Positions 1 to 6,274 of a stretch of DNA of 16,920 bases are shown here, one piece after another. The position numbers were made by a program, and so were the translations under genes. The notes beneath the pieces were generated by a model. That model had not been told where the DNA came from, made no database searches, and worked only from the letters and a program-made list of their open reading frames with translations. Every line of letters starts with the position of its first letter. Positions within the stretch are counted from its first letter, which is position 1. Source of the DNA: JAKSCF01 sp028279945 (lineage in GTDB: Bacteria > Bacillota > Clostridia > Peptostreptococcales > JAAYPU01); contig JANQMT010000164.1 of the NCBI GenBank assembly GCA_028279945.1, positions 1 through 16,920 on the forward strand, written 5' to 3'.

Positions 1-790
1 CCAATGCTAATGGTCTTTCAACCAGTTCCCCTTTTGAGTATATCTCATATGCCAATACCGATAAGGTCCTGGGATATGTCACCCCAAGCATATAGGGTAT
101 CTCAAAGGCTATAAAAGTATAGGCAAAAACAATAAATGTGGCTATTGTCAAAGGTTTATAAAGCATTGGCAAGACGATGTTCCAAAAAAACTTCTTATTA
201 TCTGCACCGAATACTTTCCCTACTTCATACCACTCTTTCTTGACTTGCAGCAAAACAGGAAAAAGCATGAATACAATGAAAGGCGTTGTCTTCCAAACAT
301 AAGCTAAAACAATGCCCATTCCAGCTTGATCATGTACAATGATTGGAAATTGAATCATATCCTTTATGAATCCAAACTGATACAATAGTCTTGAAATCCA
401 TCCACTTTGAGTTAATGAAATCGAAATCAGAAATGCAACCACAAGATAAGGTAACAACATGGGGAATTGTATGATTCTTTGCATAACCAACGCAAACTTT
501 GTTTTATTCTTAACAACCAGACCATACAACAAATATATGATGAACAAGCCTAATGCAGATGAAATGAATGTTGACAAAATAGATATTTTGAGACTTAAAG
601 AAAACGATAGTAATACGTCATAATTCCTAAATATTTCAAGGTAATGCCTAAATGTGAAATGATGATCCTCCCAAAACGAAAATAATCCAATACTTTGGAG
701 AAATCCAAATAGGATACCTCCAAAGAATAAAAAAAACAATACACATATCGCCGGTAACAGCTTAAAGTATGGATTATTCCTTAGCCACAT
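1..790 (-). CDS. ABC transporter permease, YnjC/PotB-like (3' end outside window)
   Basis: This is an inner-membrane permease of a binding-protein-dependent ABC importer. The reading frame is open from an ATG at 790 to the left edge, giving 263 residues with no stop. Hydrophobic segments lie at about residues 10-31, 60-90, 107-125, 155-182 and 213-235. The cytoplasmic EAA-type loop that docks on the ATPase is visible at about 186-208 (E186, E189, G195-A196, L207-P208). The start overlaps the last 17 bases of the solute-binding protein gene, so the two are probably translationally coupled. Family knowledge: the binding protein next door is YnjB-like, and E. coli YnjC is a fused double permease, so this gene may be either a single permease or the first half of a fusion. 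The substrate is unknown. No ATPase is in the window; it would be expected further left. Confidence 0.85.
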   Translation of the reverse strand, partial: MWLRNNPYFKLLPAICVLFFLFFGGILFGFLQSIGLFSFWEDHHFTFRHYLEIFRNYDVLLSFSLSLKISILSTFISSALGLFIIYLLYGLVVKNKTKFALVMQRIIQFPMLLPYLVVAFLISISLTQSGWISRLLYQFGFIKDMIQFPIIVHDQAGMGIVLAYVWKTTPFIVFMLFPVLLQVKKEWYEVGKVFGADNKKFFWNIVLPMLYKPLTIATFIVFAYTFIAFEIPYMLGVTYPRTLSVLAYEIYSKGELVERPLAL

Positions 791-2006
791 TTTCTTTCCA
801 ACCTCTTTCTAATATGTCAACATAAGTTGACGGCATTTCCGGAACTCTTGATTCTTGCAGCTTTTCTTGAGACAGTACAGCGTCGCTATTGGTCAATTTG
901 CGAATTAGATCATTCTCTTGATCTGAAAGCTGATTGGTATCCAAAACCATGCCATCTCCCCAGACTTCCGGTTTAAGTTTTTCTATTTGTGCTGCAGGAG
1001 ACAATAAATAATCGATGACAACCATAGCACCTTTTTTATTTGAAGCATTAAAAGGTATTGCAAGGTAATGTGTATTGGAAAGTGTCCCCTTATCCAATAC
1101 AAAGGTTTTGGATGTTTTAGGGAACTCCCCGCTGCTTATTTTGTTTTCAGCATGCATTGGATTGTATGACATGGTCATCCAGACTTCTCCACTTGCATAC
1201 AATTGATCTAATTTTGCAGAGCTTTCGGGATAAGTTTTCCCTTCTCGCCATAAATATGGTTTTATATCGTTTAAATATTGATAAACCATTGATTTTTGTT
1301 GATGAACAACCTGCTCTCCATTGTCCTTTAGATATGGTTCATAACCGCCTGTTACTTCATACAACATATTTCTCAAAAAAGCACTTCCTGTAAAATCCGG
1401 CGGTGCAGGATACGTAAATTTATTGGGGTGATCCGCCACCCATTTCTTTAATGCTTCTGCTGAAGCAGGCGGATGTTCTAATCTTGCGCTGTCATAAACC
1501 AATACAAATTGTGCTTTGCCAAAAGGCATTTCCAATCCATCCGTGCTTATCCCAAAGTCATAAATCAAATCCACTGCTTCATGATTAACGTATTGTAAGT
1601 AGTTAGGGCTTTTATCAACAAAAGGACCAAATAATAAGGCTTCTTCTTTTGCAATCTGAAAGTTTTCTCCATTAATCCACATGACATCAATACTGCCATT
1701 TTGTTTGTCAACTTGTTTTTCAGCCATTAACTTATTGATCATTTCTCTTGCATCATCAATTGGAATTCTATTTAACCCTATGTCATAAAGGTCTTTAATC
1801 CTTGGAGCAACAAAATCATCTATATATTGATTGACGCTTGAGCTTCCTCCCCACATATACAAATTGACTTCCGTACCTTTTGCATTCTCTAAGTATTCTT
1901 CCCATGATTGATCCAATATATTTTCATCGTAAATCTCTTCACCTGCGCATCCCATAACCATCATTATAAAAATCAATAAATAAACAAACCATAGAACTTT
2001 TTTCAT
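774..2006 (-). CDS. ABC transporter solute-binding lipoprotein, YnjB-like
   Basis: This is the extracellular binding protein that delivers substrate to the permease encoded just downstream. I choose the ATG at 2006 (410 residues): AAGGAG lies six bases before it. A longer frame reaches 2036 but would run through this ribosome binding site; an ATG at 2009 is also possible. The N-terminus is a lipoprotein signal: Lys2-Lys3, a hydrophobic core, then V-M-G-C with the lipidated Cys at residue 20. After the Cys come WGGS (about 52-55), MWINGENF (about 109-116) and YPAPPDFTGSAF (about 199-210), the last being a pattern I associate with the YnjB family (COG4134). The length fits an extracellular binding protein of this class. 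The transported compound is not established for the family, so no substrate is assigned. The gene starts 20 bases after the hydroxylase stop codon and so is probably cotranscribed with it. Confidence 0.85.
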   Translation of the reverse strand: MKKVLWFVYLLIFIMMVMGCAGEEIYDENILDQSWEEYLENAKGTEVNLYMWGGSSSVNQYIDDFVAPRIKDLYDIGLNRIPIDDAREMINKLMAEKQVDKQNGSIDVMWINGENFQIAKEEALLFGPFVDKSPNYLQYVNHEAVDLIYDFGISTDGLEMPFGKAQFVLVYDSARLEHPPASAEALKKWVADHPNKFTYPAPPDFTGSAFLRNMLYEVTGGYEPYLKDNGEQVVHQQKSMVYQYLNDIKPYLWREGKTYPESSAKLDQLYASGEVWMTMSYNPMHAENKISSGEFPKTSKTFVLDKGTLSNTHYLAIPFNASNKKGAMVVIDYLLSPAAQIEKLKPEVWGDGMVLDTNQLSDQENDLIRKLTNSDAVLSQEKLQESRVPEMPSTYVDILERGWKENVAKE

Positions 2007-2026
2007 CATTGACTCCTTATCATCTA

Positions 2027-2800
2027 CTAAAGCCATAACATCTTTGGAAAATAAATTTTTTCTTCCGGAGAACCGACTAATCCTATCCTCATATTTAAAT
2101 GCCCATCTTTTGGTTGATTTATAAATGTTTTAAAGATAATATCCCAGTAAACAACACTGAACCCAAAGTTAGCGTTCATTTCACCTCGATACACAGAATG
2201 ATGAATACGATGGACATCAGGTGTGATCAACACTTTTCTAAGCATCCGATCTACTTTAATAGGTATATTAATATTTGAGTGATTAAACATAGCTGTTACA
2301 TTCAATAATATCTCAAATATTAATACGGCAAGTGGTGATGCACCAATAACCATTACAGCAAGCAATTTAATACCAATGGATATCATGATTTCAAAAGGAT
2401 GAAACCTTAAACCGGTGCTGGTCGTTATCTCCGGGTCAAAATGATGCATTTTATGCAGTTTCCATAAAATATCTAGTCTATGAAATAGTCGATGCTGCCA
2501 ATAAATAACAATATCTAAAAATATAACGGCTGTGATAATTTCTATATAATCATTAAAATTAAATAAATTTAAGATCCCAATACCTCTTTCAATACAGATC
2601 ATCGCCATTCCTATTGGAAGAATTGGTATTAGAAATCGGACCAAAAGACTATTTAAGAAAATAATGATTATATTGCTTGCTTCTCGTTTATAATCTTTTA
2701 AGTATGGACTTTGTGCTCTTCTTGGGAAAAATTTTTGTATCGTCATAAATAACACCATGAAGAAAACAAAAAAAACAATTCTAATGAATACTTTATCCAT
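2027..2800 (-). CDS. Sterol desaturase / fatty acid hydroxylase superfamily membrane protein
   Basis: This is a predicted integral-membrane di-iron oxygenase of the FA_hydroxylase type (257 residues). The histidine clusters that bind the metals are complete: H103-RLF-H107, H116-KM-H119-H120, a lone H134 (RFHP), H174 (FNHSN) and H197-RI-H200-H201. Hydrophobic segments lie at about 5-20, 43-70, 88-102 and 137-172. The enzymes of this superfamily use O2 to hydroxylate or desaturate lipids or other hydrophobic substrates; the substrate here cannot be read from sequence. The start at 2800 has a GGATGAG-type ribosome binding site. It is the first gene of a cluster with the binding protein and permease, and a good promoter lies about 40 bases upstream. 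An O2-dependent enzyme in an apparently anaerobic lineage is odd, and a role in O2 response or another chemistry is possible. Confidence 0.88.
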   Translation of the reverse strand: MDKVFIRIVFFVFFMVLFMTIQKFFPRRAQSPYLKDYKREASNIIIIFLNSLLVRFLIPILPIGMAMICIERGIGILNLFNFNDYIEIITAVIFLDIVIYWQHRLFHRLDILWKLHKMHHFDPEITTSTGLRFHPFEIMISIGIKLLAVMVIGASPLAVLIFEILLNVTAMFNHSNINIPIKVDRMLRKVLITPDVHRIHHSVYRGEMNANFGFSVVYWDIIFKTFINQPKDGHLNMRIGLVGSPEEKIYFPKMLWL

Positions 2801-2840
2801 CGACTCATCCTTTCATTTTTATTTTTTATACTAGTCATTC

Positions 2841-2869
2841 ATTATACTATTTTTCCGAATATTCTACAA
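2841..2869 (-). promoter_or_regulatory. Promoter of the hydroxylase-transporter cluster
   Basis: On the minus strand TTGTAG (2864-2869) is followed after 17 bases by a perfect TATAAT (2841-2846), about 40 bases before the start codon of the hydroxylase gene. This fits a housekeeping sigmaA promoter. Assigned by eye only. Confidence 0.6.
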
Positions 2870-2918
2870 TTTACGTCAAAATTCGCTAATATTGATTCAC
2901 GTTTTGGCTATCCATATC

Positions 2919-2932
2919 TAGGGCTGCCCCTA
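2919..2932. promoter_or_regulatory. Inverted repeat next to the NUDIX promoter, possible operator
   Basis: TAGGG-CTGC-CCCTA is a perfect 5-bp inverted repeat that extends imperfectly on both sides (ATATCTAGGG against CCCTATATAG, 8 of 10 paired). It ends five bases before the -35 box of the NUDIX gene and lies between two divergent promoters. It is more GC-rich than its surroundings. Its binding protein, if any, is unknown. Confidence 0.3.
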
Positions 2933-2937
2933 TATAG

Positions 2938-2966
2938 TTGTTTGTTTATAAAATATATGCTATAAT
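2938..2966 (+). promoter_or_regulatory. Promoter of the NUDIX gene with extended -10
   Basis: TTGTTT (2938-2943), a 17-base spacer and a perfect TATAAT (2961-2966) preceded by TGC, that is an extended -10 element. It lies 47 bases before the start codon and fits a sigmaA promoter. Confidence 0.7.
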
Positions 2967-3013
2967 TTTTCATCGAAAAAGTGATTATTGAGGTATGAAG
3001 GAGGTTTGAGAAA

Positions 3014-3574
3014 ATGGATATTATTAATCGGATTAAGTATTATATACCCACTAATGAACAAGAAAAACAAGATAAAATGGAAATCTTACGACTTCTTGAG
3101 AATCAGAAAGACATTTTTAGCAGAAATAATAAGACGGCCCATATGACAGCGTCTGCATGGGTTGTTAATGAAGAGAAAAATAAAGTATTAATGGCATATC
3201 ACAATATTTATGACTCTTGGTCTTGGCTGGGAGGTCATGCTGATGGAGATGAGGATTTGATTTCTGTGGCTGTTAAAGAGGTTATGGAAGAAAGCGGCCT
3301 AAATCAGGTTGCACCCATTACAAATGATATATTTTCACTTGAGATATTAACCGTGGACGGACATGAAAAAAAAGGTGAATACGTGTCTTCTCACTTGCAT
3401 TTGAATATTACATACCTCCTGGAAGCAGATGACAAAGAAATCCTAACGATAAAACCGGAAGAAAATAGCGGCGTAGCATGGTATGGTTTAGATGAAGCCA
3501 TCCAGGCATCAACAGAGCCTTGGTTTCAACAGCGAATCTATAAAAAGCTGAATGAAAAACTAAGAAAATTATAA
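3014..3574 (+). CDS. NUDIX hydrolase
   Basis: This is a cytosolic pyrophosphohydrolase of the NUDIX superfamily (186 residues), which cleaves nucleoside diphosphates linked to another moiety. The NUDIX box is at residues 74-96: G74, E80, then K88-E89-V-M-E92-E93-S-G95-L. All the acidic metal ligands are present, but the usual Arg of the REUxEE core is Lys88. The N-terminal 45 residues form a helical, charged extension before the first strand (about 45-62). GGAGG sits 8-9 bases before the ATG, so the start is well supported. The gene is monocistronic: it has its own extended -10 promoter and is divergent from the hydroxylase cluster. The substrate cannot be told from sequence; house-cleaning of modified nucleotides or hydrolysis of a nucleotide sugar or isopentenyl-type substrate are all possible. 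Confidence 0.9.
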   Translation: MDIINRIKYYIPTNEQEKQDKMEILRLLENQKDIFSRNNKTAHMTASAWVVNEEKNKVLMAYHNIYDSWSWLGGHADGDEDLISVAVKEVMEESGLNQVAPITNDIFSLEILTVDGHEKKGEYVSSHLHLNITYLLEADDKEILTIKPEENSGVAWYGLDEAIQASTEPWFQQRIYKKLNEKLRKL

Positions 3575-3579
3575 TAGAT

Positions 3580-3600
3580 ATATTTTAAGAAATATTATTT
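3580..3600 (+). terminator. Weak AT-rich hairpin after the NUDIX gene
   Basis: ATATTT-TAAG-AAATAT followed by TATTTT lies six bases after the stop codon. The stem has only AT pairs, so termination strength is doubtful. Confidence 0.25.
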
Positions 3601-3640
3601 TATTAATGCAAAACCAATGTTATAAAACGTATATATTTGT

Positions 3641-3669
3641 AACATCTTCAACAAACCTGTCGTATAGTA
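3641..3669 (+). promoter_or_regulatory. Putative sigmaK-type sporulation promoter, copy 1
   Basis: AAC (3641-3643), a 17-base gap and CGTATAGTA (3661-3669) match the late mother-cell sigmaK pattern AC-N16/17-CATAnnnTA with one mismatch. The block is conserved before the second gene copy with identical spacing. An overlapping TATAAT (3667-3672) exists but lacks a good -35, so sigmaA use cannot be excluded. Confidence 0.4.
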
Positions 3670-3749
3670 TAATATAGTGATGTAATAAAGCAAAATCATT
3701 AATTTTTTGCTATTTCACTTTACTATATTACTTGGTTGGAGGTGATCAT

Positions 3750-4079
3750 ATGATAAAAACTCCAGTTTGTGGAACTTGCGCATCCGATTTAGGTGAAACT
3801 GTAACCATATTTGTTGGTACTGATACTTGCTTTGGATCAGTCGTTTTTACTAATAGAGGAACAGGCAGTGTAGATGTAATACTGAATGGACTTACTGCTA
3901 ATCCAATTGCTACGATCCCTGCGGGTTGTAAGCTTGCCATAGCTTTAGATTCAATAAGTGAATTAGCAATAGATTTTGTAAATGATAGTATTGTATCTTA
4001 TAAAGGTTGTATATGCTGTAATGATATTCAATGCTGCCAGCTCGATTGTGACATTAATTTAAATGATATGTCTTTATAA
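3750..4079 (+). CDS. Small Cys-rich protein, possible endospore-appendage (ENA/DUF3992)-like subunit, copy 1
   Basis: I choose the ATG at 3750 (109 residues) because GGAGGTGAT (3738-3746) lies just upstream; an in-frame TTG at 3732 would precede that site. The protein has no signal peptide or membrane segment. It has ten cysteines: C7 and C10 (CGTC), C27, C60, and a C-terminal cluster C87, C89, C90, C95, C96, C100. Between them is a Gly/Thr/Val/Ile-rich, beta-sandwich-like core with GTGSVDVILNG and TIPAGCKLAIALDSI. The core pattern and a final G-x-C-I-C strand recall the disulfide-crosslinked ENA core proteins of Bacillus spores. That link is an inference from remembered patterns, not a search. 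About 84 percent of residues match the neighbouring copy. The sigmaK-like promoter fits a spore-surface role. It could also be an unrelated coat or surface protein. Confidence 0.8.
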   Translation: MIKTPVCGTCASDLGETVTIFVGTDTCFGSVVFTNRGTGSVDVILNGLTANPIATIPAGCKLAIALDSISELAIDFVNDSIVSYKGCICCNDIQCCQLDCDINLNDMSL

Positions 4080-4093
4080 AGGCAATGGTATAT

Positions 4094-4129
4094 GCTCAAA
4101 TTATATAAATAATTTGGGCTATAATTATT
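4094..4129 (+). terminator. Terminator-like hairpin after copy 1
   Basis: GCTCAAATTAT-ATAA-ATAATTTGGGC (4094-4119) forms an 11-bp stem with one G-T pair and is followed by an AT-rich tail. The tail has no long U run, but the same element follows copy 2. Confidence 0.5.
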
Positions 4130-4197
4130 ATAAAATTTATTAAATTAATTTAGTAACAGTAAGCATGAGCTTAATGTCATAAAATGTATTCATTTGT

Positions 4198-4226
4198 AAC
4201 ATCTTTGATAAAGGTGTCGTATAGTA
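4198..4226 (+). promoter_or_regulatory. Putative sigmaK-type sporulation promoter, copy 2
   Basis: AAC (4198-4200), a 17-base gap and CGTATAGTA (4218-4226), the same as in copy 1. The spacer sequence between the two boxes differs between copies (CAACAAACC against GATAAAGG) while the boxes and TTGTAACATCTT are unchanged, which suggests that the boxes are under selection. Confidence 0.4.
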
Positions 4227-4305
4227 TAATGTAATGACTATAATACAACGACATTCATTAATACTCTTTCACTTTGTTATATTACTCGTTTTTGGAGGTG
4301 ATGAT

Positions 4306-4617
4306 ATGATAAAAACTCCAGTTTGTGGTACTTGTTCAGGCACTGCAGGTGAAATTGTAACCATATTTGTTGGTTCTGATACTTGCTTTGGAACAGTCGT
4401 TTTTACTAATAGAGGAACAGGCAATGTAGCTGTAATACTGAATGGACTTACTGCTAATCCAATTGCTACGATCCCTGCCGGTTGTAAACTTGCCATAGCT
4501 TTAGATTCAATAAGTGAATTAGCAATAGATTATACAGATGATAGTATTGTATCTTATAAAGGTTGTATATGTTGTAATGATGTTCAATGTTGCCAGCTCG
4601 GTTGCGATGTTATTTAA
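4306..4617 (+). CDS. Small Cys-rich protein, possible ENA/DUF3992-like subunit, copy 2
   Basis: Paralogue of the preceding gene, 103 residues from the ATG at 4306 (GGAGGTGAT at 4294-4302). All ten cysteines of copy 1 are kept. Differences cluster at residues 11-14, at 76-78 and in the tail: copy 1 has six extra C-terminal residues, while this copy ends CDVI. The central block from residue 43 to 75 is identical in both. Variation at the ends with an unchanged core is what one would expect of two subunits that assemble into the same fibre or layer, though this is inference. It has its own conserved promoter and its own terminator, so the two genes need not be cotranscribed. Confidence 0.8.
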   Translation: MIKTPVCGTCSGTAGEIVTIFVGSDTCFGTVVFTNRGTGNVAVILNGLTANPIATIPAGCKLAIALDSISELAIDYTDDSIVSYKGCICCNDVQCCQLGCDVI

Positions 4618-4649
4618 TATAGTAGGCTTTAATGAAGCAGTAGTATACC

Positions 4650-4685
4650 GCCCAAATGATATAAAATGATTTATATCATTTGGGC
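4650..4685. terminator. Strong perfect hairpin between convergent genes
   Basis: GCCCAAATGATATAAA-ATGA-TTTATATCATTTGGGC is a perfect 16-bp stem with a 4-base loop, 32 bases after the stop of copy 2 and 33 bases from the stop of the convergent gene at 4718. The GGGC end and the TATAATTATT tail match the hairpin after copy 1. It may serve both directions. Confidence 0.65.
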
Positions 4686-4717
4686 TATAATTATTTAAAA
4701 AAGTTATTTTTAATCTA

Positions 4718-5284
4718 TCATTTATTTCTGATTTTTACTATCCATTGGCAGCTATCCGAACCCAATAATATTGATTGTTTTAATTCAATATTTTCAACAT
4801 TAAAAACCGATTCAAAGAATTCTAAAAAGTGGCCTGTACTGCACTCACAGTAAAGATTAGACTTAAATTTTCTTTTTGCTTTATCAACTAATCCACATAT
4901 ACACTTACTCCTATTAATGGATATAATATTTTTCTCTCGTTCAAATGAGAAAACCGTATGATATGCCGCTTCTTTCTCGTTGAGCAATTTGAAAAAACTT
5001 TCAATATTATCGGTTGACTCCCATATATTTTTAACAAAATTACGCCATGATTTACCACAACATTGTTTGCCACATTTTATTAACACTTTTTTTGTATGCT
5101 CTTTCCCTAAATTATTTTCCATTCGATTTACAACATTTTCTACATATTCTACACTTTGTTTTTTACTCATTTGGGGAAAATCTATAGAATCATAAAGTAC
5201 TTTCTCCAGTGATCCCTCAAATCCCTCATTGATCATGGCTTTTGTTATTCTGCCAAATCTTCCACCTTTATGATATTCCAACAT
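4718..5284 (-). CDS. Cys-rich protein of unknown function (DUF6144 / V4R-like pattern)
   Basis: A 188-residue soluble protein with no signal peptide or membrane segment. The start at 5284 is fixed by GGAGG seven to eight bases upstream. The N-terminal half is helical and charged. Cysteines are grouped: C71, C75, C76 (CGKQCC), C128 and C130 (CIC), C146 and C148 (CEC), and C179. The C-terminal part, CECSTGH, then F-E-S-V-F, then SILLGSDSCQW, resembles the end of small-molecule-binding V4R and aminothiazoline-carboxylate hydrolase-like proteins, where this segment closes a ligand or metal site. I recall the CGxxCC pattern from clostridial DUF6144 proteins, but cannot confirm it. The cysteines could bind a metal. 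It is transcribed alone from an extended -10 promoter, convergent with the duplicated Cys-rich genes. Confidence 0.75.
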   Translation of the reverse strand: MLEYHKGGRFGRITKAMINEGFEGSLEKVLYDSIDFPQMSKKQSVEYVENVVNRMENNLGKEHTKKVLIKCGKQCCGKSWRNFVKNIWESTDNIESFFKLLNEKEAAYHTVFSFEREKNIISINRSKCICGLVDKAKRKFKSNLYCECSTGHFLEFFESVFNVENIELKQSILLGSDSCQWIVKIRNK

Positions 5285-5314
5285 AACTCATCCTCCTTTT
5301 CATAAGTAATTTCA

Positions 5315-5323
5315 ATTATAACA
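5315..5323 (-). promoter_or_regulatory. Extended -10 promoter of the Cys-rich protein gene
   Basis: On the minus strand TGT-TATAAT (TATAAT at 5315-5320) lies about 30 bases before the start codon. No good -35 box is seen at 17 bases; an extended -10 could compensate. Confidence 0.45.
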
Positions 5324-5376
5324 ACTCTTATTACTGAATACTTTTGAAATCTTGCTATAAAAACGCTAAGGAGCAG

Positions 5377-6270
5377 TTATCTTATTTTTCGTAAAGGTAC
5401 ACATATTTCTATAGGCAATTTGCTTGCCTCATATTTACATACATCATATTTATATATCTCGAAACAGCTTTTATCATCCGGCAGGTATCCGCTTTTGGGA
5501 AGCCATACCGTATAGATATAATCGTACACATTAATAAGTTCAGTAGGTTGATCATAAAACTCATAAATTCCGAAAAGACCTCCCGGTATAATATTAGCCC
5601 CTATTTTATCCTTCTCCTTTACAGTACGATTAACGGTTATACATGCATCATATCTTAATTTTTTTTCGTCGGTTATTTGAGGATCATCATATGATATCCC
5701 TATCTTTAATGTTTCTTCATCAATCATATTTTTTTTGTATGCATAATCCATCAATGCTTCCCACGCTTTTGTTGCATCAAAATAACTGCCAATATGTCTT
5801 ACATATATAACCTTGTAATCCGGCAATTTTTCTATTCTTATTCTCTGTTCTCGGTTTGAGTCTATATTGGATCTACTTTCTCTCACCTTACCACTAGGCA
5901 TATATTTACTCATCAAAGAAATATCTTTATTTATTTTAAAACTACTAGGTGTAATGCCATAGTAGTCTTTAAAAGCTGCTGAAAAATTAGAGGCTGAAGA
6001 AAAGCCTACCTCCAGCCCAATATCAGTTATGGAATAGTCCTGAAAATTTTTTAATAAGATCAAGGATTTTTCAAGTCTCAATCTTTTTGTATATTCATTT
6101 AAGGTTTCCCCTATTATAGATCTAAATACTCTATGGAAGTGATACTTAGAAAAAAATGCTACACCGGATAGTTCTTCTAGAGATAAGTTTTTATCCAGGT
6201 TGTTTCCAATATAATCTAAGACTTTATTTATTCTTGCTATATACTCTTTTTTAGATTCCTCACTATCCAT
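5377..6270 (-). CDS. AraC-family regulator with GyrI-like effector-binding domain
   Basis: A 297-residue transcription factor of the Rob/SoxS-related class. The N-terminal AraC domain (about residues 10-112) has two helix-turn-helix units: LSLEELSGVAFFSKYHFHRVF (about 29-49) and the second, with ITDIGLEVGFSSASNFSAAFK (about 81-101), then the typical YYGITPSSFK end. A GyrI-like/BacE domain follows (about 145-297), which in relatives binds small hydrophobic or cationic ligands. The start codon at 6270 has AAAGGA eight bases upstream, within the end of the previous gene; only four bases separate the two genes, so they are cotranscribed and probably coupled. This suggests that the regulator acts on its own operon or on a stress related to its partner protein. 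The ligand is unknown. Confidence 0.9.
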   Translation of the reverse strand: MDSEESKKEYIARINKVLDYIGNNLDKNLSLEELSGVAFFSKYHFHRVFRSIIGETLNEYTKRLRLEKSLILLKNFQDYSITDIGLEVGFSSASNFSAAFKDYYGITPSSFKINKDISLMSKYMPSGKVRESRSNIDSNREQRIRIEKLPDYKVIYVRHIGSYFDATKAWEALMDYAYKKNMIDEETLKIGISYDDPQITDEKKLRYDACITVNRTVKEKDKIGANIIPGGLFGIYEFYDQPTELINVYDYIYTVWLPKSGYLPDDKSCFEIYKYDVCKYEASKLPIEICVPLRKIR

Positions 6271-6274
6271 ATCC

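Larger units (their letters stand above)
3616..4129 (+). repeat. Duplicated gene unit, copy 1
   Basis: This unit and the one at 4173-4695 are a tandem duplication with an offset of about 557 bases. Each holds, in order, a conserved promoter block, a GGAGGTGAT ribosome binding site, a Cys-rich protein gene and a hairpin ending in GGGCTATAATTATT. The coding parts are nearly identical; the leaders and terminators have drifted more, so the duplication is not very recent or is kept alike by conversion of the coding part. Confidence 0.8.
4173..4695 (+). repeat. Duplicated gene unit, copy 2
   Basis: Second copy of the unit at 3616-4129, starting at AATGTCATAAAA (against AATGTTATAAAA in copy 1). Long identical stretches lie in the promoter, the ribosome binding site and most of the gene. 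Confidence 0.8.

Noticed and set aside
3732..3749. Upstream in-frame TTG start for the first Cys-rich gene
   Set aside because: It would place the GGAGGTGAT ribosome binding site inside the coding region; the second copy has the same site and an ATG at the same distance.
3746..4496. Two similar minus-strand open frames (3746-3940 and 4269-4496) inside the duplicated genes
   Set aside because: They are mirror images of the duplicated plus-strand genes, start inside them without ribosome binding sites, and resemble each other only because the plus-strand genes do.
3616..4695. Mobile element or CRISPR as the cause of the direct repeat
   Set aside because: There are only two units of about 0.5 kb that contain genes; there is no transposase, terminal inverted repeat or short spaced repeat.
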